DNA of 64,000 nt from Sabellastarte sp. h YS-2021 (Eukaryota > Annelida > Polychaeta > Sabellida > Sabellidae), in the NCBI GenBank assembly GCA_964017235.1, contig OZ024931.1, forward strand, positions 122,213,530 to 122,277,529, given 5' to 3'. Under the pieces are notes generated by a model. It searched no databases and was not told where the DNA came from. It worked only from the letters and a program-made list of their open reading frames with translations. Position numbers and translations under genes: made by a program. This document shows positions 54,040 through 64,000 of this stretch, piece after piece (the first letter of the stretch is position 1; each line of letters begins with the position of its first letter).

Positions 54040-56029
54040 GTATACAGTATTTACATATGGATTACCGTTTGTTGTTATTGTTCTGTTAAGTGTAGTAACT
54101 ACTTTATGATTTATTGAGCCTTGCTTTAAAATTTAACTTATTTCTGTTTTAACAAAAAATAAATAAATAAAAATTAAATGAAATAAATATCATCTAAAGG
54201 ATTATTTTAAAGGAATCGTAATAACAGAATATTGAATCAATTGTTTCAGTTTGTTTGACTTGCTAAAGTTGCATTGTCCATGAAAGTTAAATATTATGAT
54301 GAATTTTTTTGTCTCTGGATGCTGTACATTATGTATCGCTGGTTCCACACTGCAAAGTTTTGCAATGCAGTGCATTATACAATATACATGTGGATATGTT
54401 AATTCTGGTATATGTGTGTTTTTTTGTTTTTTTTTTTTTTTTTTTTGCACACTCAGTTTCAATACTCTTTTCAGAGGGGGCACACACATATAATACCACA
54501 TATTTATACAGGAGAATGACACTACAACCAAGTATTAGGAAACCATGGATAGAAAATATAAAGAAATGGGAGATTAAAGTAATCCTTCTCTGTGTTGAAT
54601 AGTGATTCTGGTAATGCCATCAAAGAAGACCTGTAAAGCTCTTTCATGTTTTTTCAATCCACATTAGTGGGAGATAACCTCTATACCAGGTAGATCTCAA
54701 ATGTTCAATATGTTGTGGGATTTACTGTGTAGTATGAATGACACAGAGATAAAACTTAGATGTTCAATTGAATGGATGAAACATAGGGTTAATCATAGTG
54801 TAAGAGATGTGTAATTAGCCAGAGCAAATGAAATTTGCCAGCCAGGAAAACCCTCCCATTATTTCCTTTGAATTGAGGAAAATTTTTTGTCTTGCGTGAC
54901 AATGGTTGTCCACCTGTTTGATCTGATGCAGATATTCCATGAATGTAACTGAAGTCTGAACGAACTGAAGGTGTTTCTCCTGTTTCTTTTACTTTAGTAT
55001 TAATAGTGTATCCACACTGTTGAAAATGCTATAATCCATACTCTTTATTCACAGGTCAAAACCGACGGACCCCCAGTTTCCTGCCCAGATTGATGGGATT
55101 ATACTTTGATTGTTTTTGTCATCAACTATGTGATCATTGTAAAGCTTTGCTGATGATGTTAAGCATATAAAACTCCCCTGACAGATACATATATATATGT
55201 CTTTAAAAGTAGGTATTCTGTATTCATTATTTTTCACAGGACAGAATTTCACCATGCCACTTGTTTCACTTGTCATATTCTAGTTAAAATTTGGGAGTAA
55301 CTTAAGTACTTAATAATTTTATCACTTTCCATTGAACAGGTTTCCAAGTGTACAGTCTTTTTAATGTGACACAATTTTTTTTACAACATCAAGTAACCTA
55401 CGACACTGAATATTTATCAAGCCCTATCGTCACTTGCCACCATGTTGTTGAACACTTATTTTGAGAATTGATTTTTTTCAGGCTTCGTATTGCTGCAGTA
55501 TTATTGCTCATCAGTATGTGAATACCATGTATATTTCTGTGTGACGTAATTTAGAGTGTCATCATTATGTCAGAAAAAAAAAAAAAGAAAAAAGAAAAAA
55601 AAAAAAAAGAATTAGTCTTTTTACAGCTATGTTGTGTACCTCTTAGTATAGCTTATTTATTGTTTGAGTTGTTTATGCATAAGCATTGAAGATGTGACTA
55701 AGTGCATCACATATACTTTTGGCTGTCTAAAGTTAAAAGTTTACGTACCTTTTCTTTTTGTGTGTTTGGTAAATTTTATGACCATGACAGAATAAATAGA
55801 TAAATAATAAATAATTTAAAATCCAGCTCTTGTATCTTTGTTTCTAATTTTTGTAAAGAACATTTCATCAGAAGTCACTTGCAGTTGTAGCTTTGCATGT
55901 AGTGTAGAATTGAAACAATATCCATGAACTCAGGTTTTTTTTTTTTTTTTTTTTTTTTGTTGTATATTCTTGTTGCTGTATATTTTGCATTAAATAACCT
56001 CACAAACTAAATTCTCAAATGATACTCAG
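54040..56029 (+). other. OGDH intron 4
   Basis: T-runs at 54420-54446 and 55937-55958 and an A/G-run at 55575-55610. No element recognised. Confidence 0.55.
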
Positions 56030-56132
56030 GTTCGGGGTCACAATATCGCAGAACTGGATCCATTGGGAATTGCATCTGCTGACCTAGATAGTACAGTTCC
56101 TCCAGAGTTATCCACTACCTCATACAATCTAG
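56030..56132 (+). CDS. OGDH: OGDH alternative exon A (acidic, ADLD-containing)
   Basis: 103 bases, phase 0 to phase 1, encoding [20 protein letters not shown] and [14 protein letters not shown]. Human OGDH has [27 protein letters not shown]. The human DADLD segment is described as part of the Ca2+-sensing site of mammalian OGDH; here it reads SADLD. Acceptor ctcag, donor gtaggt. The exon at 62712 encodes a second version of the same segment. Confidence 0.93.
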
Positions 56133-57589
56133 GTAGGTTGTGGAGACCTGGCATTTACTGGTGGTGATACTGCATTGCTATACCTGCTATTTAAGGATAA
56201 GTGAAGCAGCTTGTAAGAAAATTTCTGTTTTTCCTTTGCGTTTGAATATACACAAATTGGGCAGGGTGTTGTCGGTATGTATGAAATAGATGCAAGGTTT
56301 TTGGTTATTTATTGCTTTTGCACAACTACTTAAGTAGTAGATATAAGTAGATAGCTTGTTGGTGGTCTGGTTGAATCATATGAGGGATAACATTTTGTTT
56401 TCTGTGTATCACAATTTGTATGATCTAATCAGCAACTGTTATAACATTACACAAACACTGATTTGAGTGTACTTTCAATACCATGTTTGTACACAATTCA
56501 CATACACCCCCACAGAAAAGAAAAAATATGAAAAACAGCAATAGATGTAGTGTATATGGTGTCTTATAAATAGTGTAAAGTCTAAGAGGGATTGCACAAG
56601 TGTAGTATAGTTTCCATCAGTTTGGTACAAGTGGTTAAGGTCTTGATGTTAGCACTTATAATGGTAAGTGTAAATCGAGTTCAGGGTAGAGTAGAGGGAT
56701 TCCAAAAGACAAGTACACAGTTACATTTTGAATATTGCAAGCAATCATTCCCACAGATCCACACAAAGTAGGAAAATTACTGCATTGACATAATGTATAG
56801 AATATATTGTCTGTTTGAGTGAAAAATTTAAAAAAAAAAAAATTTGCAAGGGTTTGTTACTTTTATGATCCTCCACTTTGAATAGTTAGCAAAGTAAGTC
56901 CATAAAACTCCATATTTACCAACACATTGGCTTTCACTTTGCTTGTCTATGAAATATCAGCCCCCGCGAATATGTCCTTACAAGAGGTACCCATCAAGTA
57001 TAAAACCTTCAGTTTTAAACTTACATTTCTTCCCCATTTCTTGGTGGATTTTCATCCAACAAAAATGAGCAAAAGCTCAGGAAAAGTGCCTTTTTAGTGA
57101 TGACTACCACAAATTTGTAAGTTGTGTAGTTCTCAAAACATATATATCAAATAGACACTTATTTACGCATAATCAGAAAAAACGTATCCATAGTAAAGGG
57201 AATAAAAACTAGCATCCGAGATGCCTATGCCCAACAACCTGGGGAAATAATGTTGGACACCATGAGATATTACATAAAAAAGCACAAGGATGAGGAGTCT
57301 TTGAGAACATACAGTGTAAGTTATGTAAAGGTGCAGGAGAAATAACACTCAGGAAAGAGAAAATATGTGTAAAGACAATTTAATAGCAAAATGGTAGCAT
57401 TAATTTATAAATTAAAAGTTATAAAGATGTAAACAAATTTAGCTGTCAATGCACTCAAGAAGAGAGCACAATTAGGTGAAATCGTAAAAGTACATTTAAT
57501 CGATGCAGCCATCCATATTGCTTTTTGATTGGATATATATCTCAAATGTGGCAGTAAAAAATATTCTGAGAGACCAAGGACAAAGTTTA
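56133..57589 (+). other. OGDH intron after exon A, first part
   Basis: AT-rich; I see no exon or element. Confidence 0.5.
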
Positions 57590-58255
57590 CACAAAGGTCA
57601 CACCATGAGGTTGCACACCTACACCCTCCAACCGATATACCTACCAAGTAATAATTTCTTACACCTTCTGGTTTCTCAGATATAACCCAGATAAGATTTT
57701 AAAGGTCAAGGTCACTGCAGTAAGGTCAAAGGCCACATCAAAGTCACATGATCACATTGTATGCCAATTTTCCTTCAGCCAATGCCCCTACAAAGTAACC
57801 ATTTTCAGCATTGTAAGTAGTTGTCACTATGTTAAGGAACTTAAGGTCAAAGCTCAAATCAAGGTCATAACATGATATTGCACAGTGCACACCTAGACCC
57901 TATAACCAATATCTCTACCAAGTATTAACTTCCTACACCTTGTGGTTTCTGACATCTATCCCGGACAAGATTTTAAAGTCAGTGTCACTATTGCAAGGTC
58001 AAAACTCAAATCATGGGTCACACAGTGACGTTGCACCTCTACACCTGTGTCCCTTCAAATATCAACTAACTACACAATGTGGTTTCCAAGATATAGCCAG
58101 GAAAAGATTGTAAAGGTTGAGGTTACCACAGCAAGAATATAGGTAAGAATATAGGTCATATCAGTGTCCCACCTTGACATACTGTATGAAAAAAATTTCT
58201 CTTGCTGCCCAGCCTACCACTGATCCAGTCAGACACCATGGGTGAAAACAGTGTT
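57590..58255 (-). mobile_element. Broken minus-strand copy of the ACCCCACAGCC-family element
   Basis: Four to five diverged units of about 146 bp. On the plus strand these appear as TTACACCTTCTGGTTTCTCA, AAGGTCAAGGTCACTG and GCACACCTACACCCT words. The minus-strand 5' side keeps the TGTTTTCACCCATGGTGTC words (about 58250-58230) but has lost the terminal hairpin. Confidence 0.65.
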
Positions 58256-58646
58256 ATTTAGACTTTATTTCTTGCTGCTTAGGTTAAATACAGCACATGC
58301 TGGATTCAATCCCATGTTTTAAGTAGTTTATAAGAAAACTGAAACCTATTTACTGACTGACAGGCACTGATCCAGCTGTATTCCATTTGCATACAATTTT
58401 AAAGACCGGAAGTGCGCAGTGAACGAAAATTTGTCTGTGCGCATAGAATTAGCACGGAGTAAAACCTCCAATAACGGCCCGCTTAGAAACGGAAGTGTTG
58501 TTTCGATTGCTCGATTGTATGTCGATAGTAAAATTGTCTACTTTTACGAGAGCGATTATGCATTCAAAACAATATGGTGGCGTCCTTGTTCGTGTCACCT
58601 CGTAAAAATAAATAGATATTTCTTTCAACCAGGTAGGCCAGTCTTT

Positions 58647-58812
58647 ATAATAGTAATAAATACCTCATGCTCGGGCGTTTGTTACAGGATATACGCCCGG
58701 CAAAATTTCCTTAATATTGCCCTCGCGCCTAACGGCGCTCTGGCATTATTTGGAATTTTTGCCGGGCGTATATCCTGTAACAAACGCCCTCACACTCAGT
58801 ATTTATTACTAC
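58647..58812. repeat. Long foldback hairpin, ~75-bp stem
   Basis: The left arm GTAATAAATAC, then GGGCGTTTGTTACAGGATAT, ACGCCCGGCAAAA, is inverted at the right (TTTTGCCGGGCGTATATCC, TGTAACAAACGCCC, GTATTTATTAC), with only a few mismatches and a short GC-rich centre. This is either a small foldback element or a stem-loop RNA gene. The sequence before it (58383-58620) is richer in CpG than its surroundings and contains ACCGGAAGTG. Confidence 0.85.
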
Positions 58813-61800
58813 ATCATAGTCGGTTTCCTGACATTCACTTTTTAAACATAACGTTTCTAAAATATTCAACTACAAAAAATGTTACATAATATTTTTTATA
58901 TTCTTACAAGATTGTCATTTTGTTTAAAACAAGCTCTTCACAAAGCATATCAAGGGTCATATTTATATGAGATATATGTATTGTGCATGCGTCTTGATAA
59001 CTTGTGTCATGGCATTTGTAAATCAAACATACCCATTTTTTTCGTCAAATTTCCGTTTTCTTGGCACTAGTTCTAAAATATGCAAAAGAACCACAACACT
59101 AGTGTTAAGCCTGTTTATTTTGATGCTGCATTTTGTCTGGTGCTCTTGACAAGTACCACTTGTATCAAGTGATACAAAATGTGACAAAATGTACTCAGTA
59201 CGCGAGTACAATGTACTCTGGCCCCAACCCTGGTACACATGGGCTTCAGATAGATACCAGTAAACTTCTGTATCTCATTCTTCCATGGTCAGACAAGTAA
59301 CAGATCAAAACCATGTGACATGGTAAGGTTGTTCAGCAACAGAGCAGCAATCAATGGAGGGAAATGAATGAACACTTTAGGATAATCTTTATGCTGCTTT
59401 ATTGAGATTGAATTTTTGTGTTGTAGAAGTATTTTCTTAAATTTTAAAAGCCACCTTATGGTGTGATGGTCCATTGTCCTGATAAATTTAAAGGTGTAAA
59501 AAAATGGTAAGCCCTAAAATGTTCACTCAATTGGACTGATCGTCAATAGCTAGTGAGTTTTAAGGAAGTACAGTAAGCAAGTCATACTTAGCCACATATT
59601 ACATCCCATTGATTGTAAAGTGATCAAACAGAAAATACTGAAATTCTGTTGAAATTATGATCACAAAAATATATAATTGTAATATCAACTCTTGATAACT
59701 GTTTCATGGCCTTTGGCCCCAGTTTTTCATTGTTACACTAGAATGGAATCATTGTAGTATGTCTAAAATTTTAGAAAGGTATGTTCAGTGACATAAAAAA
59801 GTCCCTGTCAATTCAATATATTGAGTGGAACAGATATTGGTAAATGTTCATTGTATTTATGACTTTCTGAACAGACTGAATGATACTCTACACTAAGATA
59901 CGAGGGTGTTTTCCAATTCAGTTATCTTTTGTTGGTCATACGTCAATTGCCCCATTATATTTCCTAAGTTCCTCATACGCTAGTATTTGTAATGTAGCAG
60001 GTTTCTTATAGGTTAAACAGACTACTTTGTAATAGCAACAATCTTAAGTGCAGTTAGTGTTTGCTACCTTTGAGAAGGCATTTTTCATAATGGGTGAATG
60101 ATTCAGAATATACATGTAATAGTAAGGACTGTTTCTACAAAGCCCAGAGTGCTGTATTGCTGTCATTTGTCAGATGACAAAGTAGGGCAATGTTTCTTGG
60201 TTTGTGTACACAGTATCACATGGTGTGAGTGGATTGTTTTTTATCTTGCTATGTGTGTTGTGGAAGTGTGGCATGTCTGGTGTATACTTGATTGTTGTTT
60301 GTGTGAACATCCTAATCCCACACAGATAAATCTATAATTATGTATGTAATTATTTTAACCTTTAACTATTCCCTACATACTTTTATAGAGTCAGTCATAG
60401 TTAACAATAGAGCCTCTTCCTTTTTAAATATTGAAAAATTTCTGTGTTAGATTTAAATTTCAGTTGGTATTTATTTGTAGCTGATCAATTTTATTGCTAA
60501 TAAACCCAGTTTAGGTACCAAAAAATATTTCCAAAAGTGGTACAAGGTGTAATTATTTGAAACTGATGATTTCCATTTCCTCACCCTTCATCAAATTGGA
60601 AATCAATTTTCTCAATTTATATGCTTAACTAAATTTTTTTTTTGACATTTTTTGCTGGTGTACCATATATTACTTTCAACCATAAGGAAACCTGTTTTTT
60701 TTTTTTTTTTTTTTTAAGGGCAATATCCCCCTTGTCAAAAAAGAAGAAACCAATAAAATCTCATTATATATGACACATAGCACTCAATTGACATAATTCG
60801 TTTTCGAGTGAAAAGTTCAGTATTAAGGTTTACACTGGTTTACAGCTGAGTTTACAGCCTTATGGAGTAGTTTGGAATTATATTGTCTGCAGGACTGACT
60901 CTATTAGGGGCTAAAATTTCTATGTTTCCGGGGATCATGTCCCAGTAGCTTGTGTTTGCTTGGTTTGACATTGAATAAATGTTGACCTTTGGGTAACCTT
61001 TGTTTTCAAGGTTTAGTGGTCTACAAATTGTATACTTTAAGTGACCACAGGCTTAATTGACTTTGACATTTTGACTGATTTCTCTTGTGTGTAGTATAAA
61101 TGATAGACATTTTATACGGTTCGATAACATGCCCTTGGAGTGCCGAGCCTGTAGAATTAAATACCTGTACAACTGCAACAAGTAATCTGCACTCTCCAGA
61201 TAGAGAAATGCACTTGTATATTCTTACCTCTTCATGTGTGTTTTTCTTTCATTTTCAGGATCATGGGCAAAGAATCTTGTTCAGATTCTTCCTTCCACTG
61301 ACCGTAGATACTTTGCTGACTTACATTCACTTAGTGCGTGCCTAGAGCTGTATTCACAATGTACTACAGAATATATCTGATGTCATGCGTGTGTACAGAT
61401 CAAATCATATTGGAAATTTTCTTTCCTTTGTTAATGAACCAGAAGTTTGACTTTTGTGGAAGCTATATTCAGGAATTTAGTTCTTTGGTATTGAAACAGG
61501 ATTCATTTGAGATGTACCAGGCATGACACATGAAATATGTTAATGACACCAGTTTAGCTCCAGTAGATTTTCCTGTTTAATATGTCCTGTTTACTCCTCT
61601 TTTTTAGTTGTTGTATACCTGAATGTACATGTTATTATAGTTGTTTCGCTTAGTTCTTCAGTTACTTTTCCCAAAATATCTAGAACTCTTTTTCTCACTA
61701 AGAAGAAGTTAGATTGGGATTTTGCAGAGAAACAAAACCACATGACCACCTTAAAAGTAATACTCTGGCTTGGTACTGATAAACGTCTTGTAAAGAGGGC

Positions 61801-62711
61801 AGTATTCTCCTCCCGGAAGTAGATGAGCATATTCAAATTTATGATGTGAATTTTTACATTATATAGTTCTTGAAATATAGTGGTAAACAGGTAGGCAAAT
61901 TATGTACTATTACCGGTATGTATTATCAAGTAAACTTATTAGCAAGGTCAGCAGGTAGGCACATGAGGACCTTTGTTATGGTAATTTGAGTAGACAGATG
62001 AGAGGTCAGCACTTCAAGCATGAGCCAGCTGGTCAGCAAGTGGATGAATTGCTGACCTGCTGACTTCAGAGATAGGTTCCTCAAGTGTCCACCAGGCCCT
62101 CTGCTTTTAGTTATTACGGGGAGGGGAATGCTGCAATGCAGCCAATGTTTCCATATGTTTGCTTGGTGCTTGTCACAGCTTTCCCTTGACAGGCAGTGCT
62201 GCTCAAGTTTTAACCTGGTATATTTGCTGTCTGCACCTGGTCTGGCTTATTTCTGTCTGTCCTTCAGATCTCATCCGTGGGAGTGACAAAGCTGTAAAAT
62301 ACATACAATGAGTATATTTTTGATCATTGATTTCCAAATAGATTCCAAGCAACATCCGGAGATTTTGGAGTTTTATGGCTTGTTTTGCTGTCTTGAAATC
62401 TGGGTACAAATTATTGATTCCACAAACTTGAGAAGACAAAAATTTGAAGTCATAGATTTCGGCATTATCAAAATACTGGCAATGCAGGCAGTTTGTATGC
62501 CAACATAGCATTTAATTCAAAATGCAGAACAAATGAGATTTAAAGATAGGTCGTGGAATTCTATCACAATCCCTATTTTGAAGGACAGATGTTAATAACG
62601 CCTTGGTAAAATAGCCCCCCCCCCCATTTTCTGTTCACACATGTTTGCATTTGTGTGCTCATGCATTTGTTGGTGCTTTTTCTTGTTGCGTGCTGACTAA
62701 CCTTGACCTAG
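58813..62711 (+). other. OGDH intron before exon B
   Basis: T-run at 60698-60716, C-run at 62614-62623. Candidate frames with splice-like borders (for example after ttttcag at 61260) do not match OGDH. The intron ends with GCTGACTAAC, a good branch-point word, and the acceptor cctag. Confidence 0.5.
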
Positions 62712-62844
62712 ATTCGAGGTCACCTGACTGCACATCTCGACCCACTCGGCATTCAGCATGTCAGTATACACGACGGGGAGCGTGAGGCTCTTTTTCAGTC
62801 ATACAAGTACCATACACTTTTCCCCACACATCAGTTCAAGTTTG
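62712..62844 (+). CDS. OGDH: OGDH alternative exon B (lacks the ADLD segment)
   Basis: 133 bases, phase 0 to phase 1, encoding IRGHLTAHLDPLGIQHVSIH, then DGEREALFQSYKYHTLFPTH and QFKF. It opens with the same conserved IRGH..LDPLGI block as exon A and then diverges, ten residues longer. Exon A followed by exon B would shift the frame, so the two must be used alternatively. Human OGDH/OGDHL also have an alternative version here (IRGHHIAKLDPLGISCVNFD). The next OGDH exon (FYGLDE...) was not found up to base 64000. Confidence 0.9.
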
Positions 62845-63323
62845 GTAAGGCCTTCATTTAGTGTACATTTGTGTGTGTATGTGTCTCCCTGTATGTTTTG
62901 CACTAATTTTCTGTGGACCTGTAACTTGCTTGAGTCTGTTATATTTTAATGGCTCGCAGTGTGTGTGTGCTTTGCATTAATTTTCAGTGAATATTTAACT
63001 AACTTGAAAATATGATCTTTTTATTGAAACATTTGTTTATGTGAATTTTTTGGGATGGCTCACATTGTGTCACTATGTGTTTGCACTAATTTTAAATGTT
63101 TATTTTACTTGTTTCTACACAATAACATTTCCATATGTCTGACACTTTTGAAGACTATTGAATTCTATTGGTACCTCTATTTTAATTACTATGTCCATCA
63201 CAAACATATTGATATCTGAACCTTTTATGTCTCTTGATCTTCCTTGTGGAGGGAATGTGTAATATTTTGGGGAATGTAGAAAAAAATAGATAAGTATGAG
63301 TATCCCATAAGAAATACATCCCC

Positions 63324-63357
<34 letters not shown>

Positions 63358-64000
63358 ACAAAAGACAAAAAAAGAAGTAAACAGACAAGAATTTTAATAT
63401 CCACCCAAAAGTTTTCAGGAGAATTCATTTGGGATTTATGATTGATTAGTAATGATTGCACTAGTTATGTCATCAGTCATTTATACATTTTCCATCACTT
63501 AGTTTTATGTTTGGATATGCGATTTAATGTCTTTATTGACCTTTTGCATCTTGCGTCACAATGTTAGGTATTATGATTGGGACTGTAAAACATCACACTT
63601 GAATGACCATGTCTGTGTAAAACCCATGGGATATATGGGAAGATATACGTTTTTAAAATTAATTATAAAGTAACTGTGCATCGCATTGACGTCAAAATTG
63701 CAAACATAAAAGTACAAGCACTAACATATATGGTACTGTTTGCAAAATAACATTAGGATGCAGGATTGTTGAGATATCGAGCATTGAACTTTTAGTAAAA
63801 TGCAAAATATCCATTTTTCTTTTATGTGTGTTTTAAGTACAGGTAAATATAGAAATGTTAGGCCATCTAAGAATGCCTTATTTTCATTTTACCAAACTGT
63901 TGATTTCCTTCCCATCAATTTACTTTTTTACAGAACCAAAATATACAAATTATACAAAGAGAAATAATCATTTAAAAGTTGTGTATTTTCGATATATATT
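62845..64000 (+). other. OGDH intron after exon B, partial
   Basis: Contains a run of 21 C followed by (CA)n at 63320-63354. No further exon seen. Confidence 0.55.

Noticed and set aside
58419-58889. 156-codon frame (MNENLSVRIELARSK...)
   Set aside because: It runs straight through both arms of the foldback hairpin at 58647-58812 and shows no domain; chance frame.
61260-61345. Possible exon after ttttcag at 61260 (DHGQRILFRFFLPL...)
   Set aside because: It does not match OGDH, has no suitable donor in frame and lies within an intron.

Overview
This 64-kb window is nuclear DNA of an animal: AT-rich, with GT-AG introns, one tRNA-derived SINE family, a LINE and very many short repeats. The gene set and the repeat types (tandem-repeat-bearing elements with terminal hairpins, resembling the 'pearl'/Helentron-associated elements known from bivalves) suggest a mollusc, most likely a bivalve. 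That placement is inference, because no taxon marker was searched.

Two host genes lie head to head. On the minus strand (776-9149) are six coding exons of a proton-coupled oligopeptide/histidine transporter of the SLC15A4 (PHT) type; its 3' part runs off the left edge. On the plus strand is the 5' part of the mitochondrial 2-oxoglutarate dehydrogenase E1 gene (OGDH). It has a putative CCAAT/ETS/CRE promoter near 24.16-24.25 kb, a start codon at 29888, coding exons at 29888-30118, 51819-51888 and 53924-54039, and then two alternative versions of the next exon (56030-56132 and 62712-62844). Both versions begin in phase 0 and end in phase 1, so they can only be used one at a time. The first carries an acidic ADLD segment where mammalian OGDH has its Ca2+-binding DADLD motif; the second lacks it.

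The rest is mobile and repetitive DNA. From 7.4 to 22.2 kb (SLC15A4 intron and the intergenic region) there are at least nine short inverted-repeat elements. Most have ends built from two tandem 17-18-bp words, or from strings of short palindromes, and one is nested inside another with a clean 6-bp target duplication. From 26.5 to 29.2 kb, inside OGDH intron 1, a layered set is found: an old tandem-repeat element, a hAT-type element with an 8-bp duplication carrying a Helentron-like element, and two SINEs with target duplications.

The 21.7-kb OGDH intron (30119-51818) holds two copies of a large composite element (32415-38736 and 41590-50259). Each copy has a hairpin-bearing 5' end, an array of 169-bp repeats, a long array of 133-bp repeats, and a 3' module with a hairpin. 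The second copy has been interrupted by a nearly whole LINE (43677-46960, with a 2A-like NPGP motif, endonuclease and reverse transcriptase) and by a 499-bp hAT-type element (49185-49683). Several otherwise unrelated element families share one 5' layout: hairpin, GC-rich run, a TCTC..AAAC word and an ACTTGGTA-like word. I regard this shared layout, the OGDH exon pair and the double-unit inverted-repeat elements as the items most worth following up.
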